Assembly (NCBI GenBank): GCA_001771585.1
Contig: MEUE01000001.1
Coordinates: 317,789 to 381,788, forward strand
Direction of reading: 5' to 3'
DNA from: a candidate division WOR-1 bacterium RIFOXYB2_FULL_46_45
GTDB taxonomy: Bacteria; Margulisbacteria; WOR-1; XYC2-FULL-46-14
Length of the DNA: 64,000 nt
The notes below the pieces were generated by a model, which was given only the letters and a program-made list of their open reading frames with translations, did no database searches and was not told where the DNA came from. A program made the position numbers and the translations under genes. Shown piece after piece: positions 57,444-64,000 of the stretch. Position 1 is the first letter of the stretch. Every line of letters starts with the position of its first letter.

Positions 57444-58187
57444 TTAAAAATCACCAAATAAAAATAAACTTCTTGATCTTGGTAAATGGGCATCTGGAGG
57501 CAAATTGCCCCGTACATACTCTGCACTAGGAACAACTGCTATTAATCGGTCAATATTGATCCCTCCATCTATTCCTACCGGCCAGAGCCCAATAAAGTCT
57601 CTTGTAGAACTTACTGCTATAGATTTTTTGGTCTTATATGATGAATCATAATAAGTAAAACATACTTTGTAGGTTTGGGTTTGAGGATCAAAACTAATTG
57701 TTAACGGCTTATATTGAGTCCCATTCTCAATTGGCAATGGTTTAAAATCAATAGTCCGCGGGACGCGGATATGGACAGCCTCATCTGGCAGCAAAGGATC
57801 TTGCCTGGAATCATAAATATCATTACTCATTCCCCTACCGACAAACACCCGCTTTCCATCTTTAAAATAAATAGATGAAAAATACAAAGAATTATCCGGT
57901 AGCATATTATGCATCATATAGCCCCACACTCCGCCGGTATTAATTTGATTCAAAGAGGCACTTAAAACCGCTACTCTAGGAACACCCGTATCCCCCAACA
58001 AATCATAAAAGTCCGCCTTAACAAGCCACCTTACATCCTCTCTGTTCCCTATGGAAGGATGTTCAAATTCGACCATTTGGGTGCTATCCCAGCGATACCA
58101 GACAGCATAGCCCGGTTTGCCATTCGACTGACAAGGAGGAGACATTGCCACCCTGCTTCTATTTCCAACCATTAATCCTATATTCAT
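57444..58187 (-). CDS. Unknown orphan protein (247 aa)
   Basis: I do not recognise this protein. It has beta-rich patterns (S-L-Y-F-S-S-I-Y-F-K-D-G-K-R-V-F-V-G, Y-K-V-C-F-T-Y-Y-D-S-S-Y). It has no signal peptide or membrane helix. It is transcribed toward the 56337 gene with a 51-base gap that contains that gene's own promoter-like element. The ATG lies 10 bases after GATA with no ribosome site. Confidence 0.7.
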   Translation of the reverse strand: MNIGLMVGNRSRVAMSPPCQSNGKPGYAVWYRWDSTQMVEFEHPSIGNREDVRWLVKADFYDLLGDTGVPRVAVLSASLNQINTGGVWGYMMHNMLPDNSLYFSSIYFKDGKRVFVGRGMSNDIYDSRQDPLLPDEAVHIRVPRTIDFKPLPIENGTQYKPLTISFDPQTQTYKVCFTYYDSSYKTKKSIAVSSTRDFIGLWPVGIDGGINIDRLIAVVPSAEYVRGNLPPDAHLPRSRSLFLFGDF

Positions 58188-58197
58188 ACTATTTATT

Positions 58198-58225
58198 TAT
58201 CTTCACTTTCCACCAAAAATTTCAC
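58198..58225 (-). promoter_or_regulatory. Sigma-28-like promoter P8
   Basis: On the minus strand GTGAAATTT (58217-58225), 15 bases, GATA (58198-58201), 10 bases, ATG. Confidence 0.6.
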
Positions 58226-58235
58226 TTTTTTTTGC

Positions 58236-58241
58236 TATAAT
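58236..58241 (+). promoter_or_regulatory. -10 box of tldD
   Basis: TATAAT 5 bases before the tldD ATG, no ribosome site. Lies back to back with P8. Confidence 0.45.
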
Positions 58242-58246
58242 GAGTC

Positions 58247-59629
58247 ATGCTTTCCAAATCCGAACTTGAAGAAATTCTCCATCTAGCGCTTGAGACCGGC
58301 GGCGACTTTGCCGAAATATTTATTGAGGATGAGAACGGAACCACCGTCGCCTGCGAAGACAACAAGATCGAAAAAATCGTAACCGGCAATTCACACGGGG
58401 CCGGAATCCGCGTCATAAAAGATAAAATCATCTCCTACGGGAGCACATCCCTTGTAACCCTGGACGAATTAAAAAAAGTCGCCCGGGAGACCGCCGCCGC
58501 CTTTTCCGGATCAAGCCGAAAAAAAACTTTCGATTTGGTCGCCAGCATACCACCGCACGGAATAGCGGTCAAGCGCAGACCGCATGAAGTCGCGATTGAA
58601 GAAAAAGTGGCGCTGGTTGAAACTTTAAACAAGACCGCAAGAAGTTACGGGGATAAAATCGTCCAGGTAACCGTAAGATACCTCGATTCAAACCAGGCGG
58701 TAACAATCGCCAACTCCGACGGAATTTACATCGAAGATAACCGGATCCGGACCAGATACTATATCAACGTCATTGCGGCCAAAGGGAACATTTTGCAGAC
58801 CGGCTACGAAGCTCCGGGAGGAACCGTCGGTTTTGAATTGATTGAAGAATATAACCCGGAAGAGAAAGCACGACAGGCGACCGAAAGAGCTCTCCTGATG
58901 CTCGATGCCCCCCACGCCCCCGCCGGCCGGATGATGGTCGTTTTGCATTCCACCGCCGGAGGGACAATGGTCCATGAAGCGTGCGGACACGCTCTCGAAG
59001 CCGATTTTATCTATAAAGGAACTTCAATCTATGGGAATAATATCGGGAAGAAGGTAGCGTCAGAGTTGGTAACCGTCATTGACGACGCGACAATCAGAGG
59101 TAAATACGGGACCTTTAATTTTGACGATGAAGGGACCCCGGGACAAAAAACTATCCTGATAGAAAACGGAATACTAAAAGGCTTCATGTCCGACAAGTAC
59201 AACGCGAAACTGCTGGGGATAAAAGAGACCGGGAACGGCCGGCGCGAATCGTATTTGAGCAAGCCGATCCCCAGAATGACCAATACTATCATCGCTCCGG
59301 GAAAGAGCAACCCGGATGAGATCGTCGCGTCGATCAAAAATGGACTCCTGGTCAAACATATGGGGGGCGGGGAAGTAAATGTCACTAACGGTGATTTTGT
59401 TTTTGATGTCACCGAGGGCTATGTGATAGAAGACGGGAAAGTTAAACATCCGGTCCGCGGGGCGATTCTAACCGGCAACGGGCCAAAAGTCCTTGAAACA
59501 ATCGATATGGTCGGAACCGACCTGGGCTTCCAAACCGGCGTCTGCGGCAAATACGATCATGCTCCGGTCGGCGACGCTCAGCCGACTATCCGGATTAAAG
59601 AGATAGTTGTTGGAGGACGACAGCAATAG
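58247..59629 (+). CDS. tldD: Metalloprotease TldD
   Basis: The 460-residue protein has the zinc motif H243-E-A-C-G-H248-A-L-E-A-D, the HExxxH signature of TldD. G-E-V-N-V-T-N-G-D-F-V and G-G-T-M-V-H-E-A lie around it. In other bacteria TldD and TldE form a heterodimer that degrades or matures peptides such as microcins and antitoxins. No TldE partner is next to it, so it may lie elsewhere or TldD may act alone here. It is convergent with metF and overlaps it by 35 bases. Confidence 0.95.
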   Translation: MLSKSELEEILHLALETGGDFAEIFIEDENGTTVACEDNKIEKIVTGNSHGAGIRVIKDKIISYGSTSLVTLDELKKVARETAAAFSGSSRKKTFDLVASIPPHGIAVKRRPHEVAIEEKVALVETLNKTARSYGDKIVQVTVRYLDSNQAVTIANSDGIYIEDNRIRTRYYINVIAAKGNILQTGYEAPGGTVGFELIEEYNPEEKARQATERALLMLDAPHAPAGRMMVVLHSTAGGTMVHEACGHALEADFIYKGTSIYGNNIGKKVASELVTVIDDATIRGKYGTFNFDDEGTPGQKTILIENGILKGFMSDKYNAKLLGIKETGNGRRESYLSKPIPRMTNTIIAPGKSNPDEIVASIKNGLLVKHMGGGEVNVTNGDFVFDVTEGYVIEDGKVKHPVRGAILTGNGPKVLETIDMVGTDLGFQTGVCGKYDHAPVGDAQPTIRIKEIVVGGRQQ

Positions 59630-60461
59630 GACCCGCCTGGTTCAACACAAAGAAATGCAAGCCCGGAATTCCTTCCTGTTTCAACCGCGCGCAGAGTTTT
59701 GAGGCCTCTTCGATCCCGATCTTTTCAATCGCGCTTTGATCCCCCTGGTGCCGGTTGATCTGCCGCATGATTTCATCGGGAATGCTCGCCCCGCACAGCT
59801 CGGTCATCTTTGTGATCTGCTTAAAGCTGTTGATGATCATTATCCCCGGAAGAATCGGGACAGTGATCCCCGCCTTCCGGCATCTCTCTTCAAATTTCAA
59901 AAAGAGCTCCGCCTCAAAAAAGAGCTGGGTGATGATATATTCCGCCCCCGCCTCCACCTTTTGTTTCAGGTATTCGGTATCCTTCTCAATATTTTCCGCT
60001 TCGCGGTGCCCTTCGGGATACCCCGCCACCCCGACGCAAAAATCAGGCTTCTCTTTTTTGATCAAAGCGACCAATTCTTTGGCATAGCGGCAGCCCTTTA
60101 GTGCCGGAACAAACCTGGAATGCCCCTGCGGAGGGTCCCCCCGCAGAGCCAAAACGTTGTTGACACCAATTTTATCCAATTGGTCAAGATGAACTTTAAT
60201 ATGATCGCGCGGTTCGGCCACGCAGGTCAAATGCGCCACAGGCGTAATATGGAATTTGTCTTTTATCTCTTTGGTCCAAAAGGTCGTCTTATCCCGGGTG
60301 GTCCCCAGCGCGCCGCAGGTTACCGAAACAAAATCGGGATTATATTCCTTAAGTTTTCCGATAACCTCAAAGAGCTTCTTCTCCTGTTCCTCGGTCTTGG
60401 GAGGGAAGAATTCAAAGGAGAGCGTTTGCTTGTCCCTTTTTAAGGCGTCGATGACTTTCAT
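59595..60461 (-). CDS. metF: Methylenetetrahydrofolate reductase
   Basis: The 288-residue TIM-barrel flavoenzyme opens with S-F-E-F-F-P-P-K-T. V-T-C-G-A-L-G-T-T, H-L-T-C-V, A-L-R-G-D-P-P and A-E-Y-I-I-T-Q-L-F-F define MetF. It reduces methylene-THF to methyl-THF for methionine synthesis. It starts 3 bases after lysS. Confidence 0.95.
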   Translation of the reverse strand: MKVIDALKRDKQTLSFEFFPPKTEEQEKKLFEVIGKLKEYNPDFVSVTCGALGTTRDKTTFWTKEIKDKFHITPVAHLTCVAEPRDHIKVHLDQLDKIGVNNVLALRGDPPQGHSRFVPALKGCRYAKELVALIKKEKPDFCVGVAGYPEGHREAENIEKDTEYLKQKVEAGAEYIITQLFFEAELFLKFEERCRKAGITVPILPGIMIINSFKQITKMTELCGASIPDEIMRQINRHQGDQSAIEKIGIEEASKLCARLKQEGIPGLHFFVLNQAGPIAVVLQQLSL

Positions 60462-60464
60462 CGG

Positions 60465-61937
60465 TTATCCCAACGGCCTCATGTGGGGAAACAATAAGAC
60501 ATCTCTAATCGATTCCGCGCCGGTTGCGATCATGACCAGTCGGTCGATGCCGATCCCAAGCCCGCCGGCGGGAGGCATCCCGTATTCAAGGGCCAAAAGA
60601 AAATCTTCGTCCATCGATTCGGCCTCTTTGTCCCCGGCCGCTTTTAAATTGGATTGCTTTTCAAGCCGCCCTCTCTGGTCGATCGGATCGTTTAATTCGG
60701 AAAAGGCGTTGGCGATCTCCATCCCGGCAACAATCAGCTCAAAACGTTCAACTTTATTTTCGTCATCCCGTTTCTTTTTTGCCAGAGGAGTAGTTTCCAG
60801 TGGATGATCGATCACAAAGGTCGGTTGTATAAAATCGGCTTCGACAAATTTATCATAAAGGACGTTTATCAATTTGCCAAATCCTAATTCGTTTGCCCCT
60901 TCAATCCCTTTCTTCTTTGCTATCTCTCTTATTTCTCCCTCGTTTTTTCCTGTAAGGTCTACTCCCCCATGCTCACGCAGGGCATCAATTAGAGTAATCC
61001 TTTTCCACGGCCGTTTAAAATTCAACTTGTGCCCTTTATATTCAACTTCCAATGTCCCCAGTGTTTCTTTTAAAACAAAAGTTACCAATTCTTCGGTCAT
61101 CTCCATGATATGGTTATAATCGACATAGGCCTGGTAAACTTCCAGCATCGTATATTCGGGATTGTGTTTATAGGACATCCCCTCGTTGCGGAAGACCCGG
61201 CCGAGTTCAAATACTTTTTCAAACCCGCCAACCAGTAAACGCTTCAGATAAAGTTCGGGAGCAATCCGCAAAAATAACGGCATGCTTAAGGCATCGTGAT
61301 AAGTTTTGAATGGAGTGGCGGCCGCCCCGCCCTGCAGAACATGCAGCAGCGGAGTCTCAACTTCCATAAAGCCCCGCTCCTCCAAAAATTTGCGGATTTG
61401 AGAGACGATTTTGCTCCGTTTGACAAAAAGGTCTTTTACCTCTTGATTGACCATCAGGTCGACATAGCGATGGCGGTAGCGAAGTTCTTTGTCTTGCAGT
61501 CCGTGCCATTTTTCGGGGAGCGGATGGACCGATTTCGCCAGAAGCTGCCATTCTACGACACGAATAGTCAGCTCTCCGGTCTTGGTACGGAAGACCTTCC
61601 CTTTTACACCAATGAAATCTCCGGTATCGAGCTTTTGGAATAATTCATAACTATCGGCCAAAGCCTCCTGTTTGGCATAAATCTGGATTTTACCGATTCC
61701 ATCTTGTAGATGAGCAAAGCAGGTTTTGCCGTGTCCGCGCTTGGTCATTAGCCGTCCGGCAATTGAGACCTCTTCGGGACTTTCATCGTGTCCTTCCAGT
61801 TTTTCGTATTTGTCCTTAATTTCTTTGGAGTTAGTCGTTATATTATATGTATAAGGATACGGATTGACCCCCGCGGCCTTAAATTCATCCAGTTTCTGCA
61901 ATCGCCCTTTGATCAAATCATTAATTTCTTCGGTCAT
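60465..61937 (-). CDS. lysS: Lysyl-tRNA synthetase, class II
   Basis: This 490-residue protein has an N-terminal OB-fold (G-R-L-M-T-K-R-G-H-G-K). The class II motif 2 is F-R-N-E-G-M-S-Y-K-H-N-P-E-Y-T-M-L-E. Motif 3 is G-G-L-G-I-G-I-D-R-L-V-M. It charges tRNA-Lys. AGGAG lies 5 bases before the ATG. An inverted-repeat element lies just upstream. Confidence 0.97.
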   Translation of the reverse strand: MTEEINDLIKGRLQKLDEFKAAGVNPYPYTYNITTNSKEIKDKYEKLEGHDESPEEVSIAGRLMTKRGHGKTCFAHLQDGIGKIQIYAKQEALADSYELFQKLDTGDFIGVKGKVFRTKTGELTIRVVEWQLLAKSVHPLPEKWHGLQDKELRYRHRYVDLMVNQEVKDLFVKRSKIVSQIRKFLEERGFMEVETPLLHVLQGGAAATPFKTYHDALSMPLFLRIAPELYLKRLLVGGFEKVFELGRVFRNEGMSYKHNPEYTMLEVYQAYVDYNHIMEMTEELVTFVLKETLGTLEVEYKGHKLNFKRPWKRITLIDALREHGGVDLTGKNEGEIREIAKKKGIEGANELGFGKLINVLYDKFVEADFIQPTFVIDHPLETTPLAKKKRDDENKVERFELIVAGMEIANAFSELNDPIDQRGRLEKQSNLKAAGDKEAESMDEDFLLALEYGMPPAGGLGIGIDRLVMIATGAESIRDVLLFPHMRPLG

Positions 61938-61957
61938 GTTGGCTCCTTATATAGGGT

Positions 61958-62041
61958 ATCAGCAGATCAGAAAATCGGGCAAAATCCCCTTGATATCCTG
62001 ATTGCCCGATTTACCACCCACCGATCTCCTGATAACCTGAT
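61958..62041. repeat. Nested inverted repeat upstream of lysS
   Basis: An 11-bp perfect stem, AAATCGGGCAA (61972-61982) with TTGCCCGATTT (62002-62012), is enclosed by ATCAG...ATCAG and CTGAT...CTGAT units. Direct and inverted ATCAG words make a layered palindrome. It has no T-run and reads like another intergenic repeat family. Confidence 0.75.
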
Positions 62042-62081
62042 ATGCTTATTTCATTATAACCCATCTAGATTTCAAAATTAA

Positions 62082-62109
62082 GTGAAATTTTACTGATAAT
62101 AAGACGAAA
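62082..62109 (+). promoter_or_regulatory. Sigma-28-like promoter P9
   Basis: GTGAAATTT (62082-62090), 15 bases, GAAA (62106-62109) in place of GATA, 7 bases, ATG. Same geometry as P6. Confidence 0.5.
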
Positions 62110-62116
62110 CCATATT

Positions 62117-62470
62117 ATGAGAGTTTTTCATGTTTCCCCTCAAGTTGTCGGGTACAGAAGCAGATTAAACAGCACCCTCTATCGAGAAAACGCCGTACAT
62201 AAATTGGAAATACTGGATATTTTAAAGGCTTTGCGAGACTCTTTTGCCAACCAATCTTACCATCCCTATTATGACAGAGACCAAGTAGCTAATTTATACA
62301 AGGAACAAGTTTTAAAAGAATTTCATAATGTCACGTATTATCCCAATGGTCCAGCAACTCCTTTGTTATGGCAGGATTTCGTTGGAAATCTTAACGCCTC
62401 ATCAAGAAGCTTAAGAAGCATGTTAGTTCACCGGAAAAAGCAAAAAGGCCACACACAAGAAATATCATAA
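62117..62470 (+). CDS. Small orphan protein (117 aa)
   Basis: I do not recognise this protein. It starts M-R-V-F-H-V-S-P-Q-V-V-G-Y-R-S and is rich in His, Tyr and Asn, with two predicted helices (H-K-L-E-I-L-D-I-L-K-A-L; Q-V-A-N-L-Y-K-E-Q-V-L-K-E-F). It has no signal peptide. No ribosome site precedes the ATG, and the promoter geometry predicts a leaderless mRNA, as for other genes of the same promoter class. Confidence 0.6.
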   Translation: MRVFHVSPQVVGYRSRLNSTLYRENAVHKLEILDILKALRDSFANQSYHPYYDRDQVANLYKEQVLKEFHNVTYYPNGPATPLLWQDFVGNLNASSRSLRSMLVHRKKQKGHTQEIS

Positions 62471-62485
62471 AAATTGACCGAAGGA

Positions 62486-62587
62486 ATGAGAGAATTGAAG
62501 ATAGTAGAAGACTGGTTGTATTATTTCGGCAGACAAGAGCTTGACAATTTCATCCGGTTTTTAGAAGCATTAAACCCTTCAAAGTAA
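62486..62587 (+). CDS. Possible 33-residue helical peptide
   Basis: M-R-E-L-K-I-V-E-D-W-L-Y-Y-F-G-R-Q-E-L...S-K is a good amphipathic helix. It starts 15 bases after the 117-residue gene and overlaps the end of convergent coaX by 38 bases. AAGGA touches the ATG, too close for a normal ribosome site. It may be a decayed end of the gene before it. Confidence 0.25.
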   Translation: MRELKIVEDWLYYFGRQELDNFIRFLEALNPSK

Positions 62588-63299
62588 TATCCTGATCCAC
62601 TATATCAATCACTTTGGCATGTTTCGCGATTAGTCCGGCAAATCCGCCGGTTGCTATTATTTGAATTTTAGATTTAGGATTTCGGATTTGTTTAGAGTTT
62701 AGGGTTTCGGATTTAATTCTAGCAATCATCCCTTCAACCAACGAAACATATCCGTAAACCAATCCCGAAAGTATCGCCTCTCTGGTGTTTTTTCCGATTA
62801 GCCTTTTGGGGGGGGCAAGTACAACTTCGGGAAGCTTCGCGGTGGCTTGATGTAAAATCTTAGCGGCTAATCCGATCCCGGGAGAAATCGCTCCGCCCAG
62901 GTATTCCCCTTTGGCGGAAATCATATCAAAGGTCGTTGCGGTGCCAAAATCAACGACAATTGAAGGCGCGCCGTATAATTTATACGCCGCCAGAGCGTTC
63001 ACTACCCTATCCGCCCCTACTTCTGACTTCTTGGCTTTGACTTTTATTCCTTTTATATTTTTTGCGGTGACAAAATGGGCTTGGGGAAATCTCTTTTTAA
63101 TTATTTTGTCAGCCTTGGGGACGACGGAAGAGACGATGACGTCTCCAGAAAAGTTTGGCAGATTATGGGAAAGCTTCTTGGTTTCAACCCCCCATCTTTG
63201 ACGAATATTCCCCACATTTAAATGTGGGGAATTATCCCTAACCCCTTCAAACAAGCCAAAAGTGGTCGTAGAATTTCCGACATCAATCGCAAGCAGCAT
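62550..63299 (-). CDS. coaX: Type III pantothenate kinase, with two repeat-encoded segments
   Basis: The 249-residue enzyme has D-V-G-N-S-T-T-T-F-G-L-F-E-G, V-G-A-D-R-V-V-N-A-L and V-V-D-F-G-T-A-T-T-F-D, all needed for CoaX. It starts CoA synthesis. Residues about 23-31 (N-S-P-H-L-N-V-G-N) are encoded by a perfect palindrome, and residues about 194-212 (R-N-P-K-S-K and neighbours) by a low-complexity repeat. Both are placed between conserved motifs. It follows the RluD-family gene by 1 base. Confidence 0.94.
   Translation of the reverse strand: MLLAIDVGNSTTTFGLFEGVRDNSPHLNVGNIRQRWGVETKKLSHNLPNFSGDVIVSSVVPKADKIIKKRFPQAHFVTAKNIKGIKVKAKKSEVGADRVVNALAAYKLYGAPSIVVDFGTATTFDMISAKGEYLGGAISPGIGLAAKILHQATAKLPEVVLAPPKRLIGKNTREAILSGLVYGYVSLVEGMIARIKSETLNSKQIRNPKSKIQIIATGGFAGLIAKHAKVIDIVDQDITLKGLMLLKTG
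62663..62719. repeat. Low-complexity TTTCGGATTT repeat inside coaX
   Basis: Plus-strand units GGATTTCGGATTTG and GGGTTTCGGATTTA repeat with TTTAG spacers. The minus strand reads K-S-E-T-L-N-S-K-Q-I-R-N-P-K-S-K-I-Q, a peptide type not conserved in CoaX. Confidence 0.75.
63207..63232. repeat. 26-bp perfect palindrome inside coaX, TTTAAA-centred family
   Basis: Each half is ATTCCCCACATTT. It shares CACATTTAAATGTG with 2274-2301, with one stem pair changed on both arms. It encodes N-S-P-H-L-N-V-G-N in coaX. Confidence 0.9.
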
Positions 63300-63300
63300 C

Positions 63301-64000
63301 TTATATCAATTTTAGCATGTCATCGGGCAGTTTGGCCTCAAATTCCAGCTCTTTCTCCGTGCGAGGATGAGTAAATTTTATCTTATAAGCATGCAGCAAC
63401 TGCGCATTTCCCTTGCCATAAACCGGATCCCCAAGTATCGAATGCCCAATATGTGCCAGGTGCACGCGTAATTGATGCGTCCTTCCCGTTTTCGGTTTCA
63501 ATTCGACCAAACTGTACTCCTTAAATCGTTTAAGAACCTTATAGTGCGTCACTGCCTCGCGCCCCTTATGAGAGACCGCCATTTTTTTGCGGTTCACCGG
63601 GTGGCGGCCAATTGGCTCCGCAATCGTCCCTTCGTCTTTTTTGGGATTCCCTTTCACAATCGCCAGATAAGTTTTCTGAATCGTCCGATCCTTAAATTGC
63701 GCCGAAAGGACTTGGTGCGCCTTATCATTTTTTGCGACCAATAAAATCCCCGAAGTATCCTTGTCCAACCGATGCACAATCCCCGGCCGCTCCACGCCCC
63801 CTATCCCCGACAAATCCCGGCAATGATGAAGCAGTGCGTTTACCAGCGTCCCGGAACGGTTCCCCGCCCCCGGATGGACCGTTAATCCCCGCGGTTTGTT
63901 GATAACCAAAATATCTTTGTCTTCATAAATAATATCAAGCGGAATATTTTCCGCTTCCAACTTGGATTTCTCCGGTTCAGGAACATTAATATCCACCTTG
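63301..64000 (-). CDS. RluD-family 23S rRNA pseudouridine synthase (5' end beyond the window)
   Basis: The frame is open to the window end (K-V-D-I-N...), so the start is missing; the S4-like N-terminal domain is probably outside. The visible part has I-Y-E-D-K-D-I-L-V-I-N-K-P-R-G and the catalytic H-R-L-D-K-D-T-S-G. G-R-T-H-Q-L-R-V-H-L-A-H-I-G-H and the C-terminal L-D-x-K-like end are also seen. It isomerises uridines in large-subunit rRNA. RluD is the closest guess; RluC is possible. Confidence 0.92.
   Translation of the reverse strand, partial: KVDINVPEPEKSKLEAENIPLDIIYEDKDILVINKPRGLTVHPGAGNRSGTLVNALLHHCRDLSGIGGVERPGIVHRLDKDTSGILLVAKNDKAHQVLSAQFKDRTIQKTYLAIVKGNPKKDEGTIAEPIGRHPVNRKKMAVSHKGREAVTHYKVLKRFKEYSLVELKPKTGRTHQLRVHLAHIGHSILGDPVYGKGNAQLLHAYKIKFTHPRTEKELEFEAKLPDDMLKLI

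Noticed and set aside
61938-62116. T-box riboswitch in front of lysS
   Set aside because: No AGGGUGGNACCGCG-like sequence, no antiterminator or T-run, and the leader is too short; the region is explained by an inverted repeat.

Overview
The window reads as a dense bacterial chromosome segment from a diderm, LPS-making lineage. Nearly every gene is intact, many neighbours overlap by ATGA or GTGA, and no stretch over 300 bases lacks a gene; the longest gaps are about 190 bases at 44907-45098 and 180 bases at 61938-62116, and both hold promoters or repeats. LPS genes (gmhB, hldE, lptC, lptD, lptB, two LptF/G permeases) and lnt sit alongside SepF, ScpA/ScpB, RicT, a DUF3084 + YqgF-like pair and a DUF5679 zinc ribbon. 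That mix of outer membrane and Terrabacteria-type genes fits an uncultured lineage near Cyanobacteria, such as Margulisbacteria/Saganbacteria (WOR-1). This assignment is an inference from gene content only.

Layout: 1-7001 (+) heptose synthesis, LptC, thioredoxin reductase, LarE, a 3D-domain protein and the cysteine desulfurase/Fe-S scaffold pair. 6998-15379 (-) hisI, dnaE, a DUF5679 microprotein, a beta-helix surface protein and an unusual PorV-like barrel. 15451-18664 (+) a sensor kinase operon. 18650-23985 (-) queE, scpB, scpA, trpS, a class B PBP and holA, followed by two tRNA-Thr and three envelope genes up to a tRNA-Phe. 26954-36162 (+) holB, ricT, rpsU, LptF/G, TPR, lptD, a lipoprotein and lnt. 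36172-36900 a nucleotidyltransferase module between REP-like repeats. 36937-42273 (-) FHA protein, YqgF-like, DUF3084, LptF/G, lptB, trpD. 42295-47203 an orphan cluster. 47213-52052 (-) RelA/SpoT, class II aldolase, PfkB kinase, proC, sepF. 52180-56335 (+) rpsB, tsf, polA. 56337-64000 two orphan genes, tldD, metF, lysS, a small orphan gene, coaX and an RluD-family gene cut by the window edge.

Three signals go beyond ordinary annotation. (1) Eight orphan genes of unknown function and the 3D-domain gene are each preceded by a promoter of the same type, (G)nnAA(A/G)TTT - 14 to 16 bases - GATA, which resembles sigma-28/FliA/SigD promoters; housekeeping genes instead show TTGnnn-17-TATAAT. (2) Three of these orphan genes (42379, 43944, 45099) encode proteins with Cys/His motifs of papain/transglutaminase type. 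Two are clearly homologous (PY..G.I..DG, GL.CI, H(A/T)V with an acidic residue 15 positions after the His), and two carry EF-hand-like calcium loops. (3) Several families of short perfect palindromes lie both between genes and in frame inside essential genes (three in polA, one in coaX). A separate REP-like family has the 5' GTAG head, a conserved TCTTA loop and covarying stems.

Many genes start with ATG 5-11 bases after a -10 box and lack a Shine-Dalgarno sequence, so leaderless mRNAs appear common in this organism.
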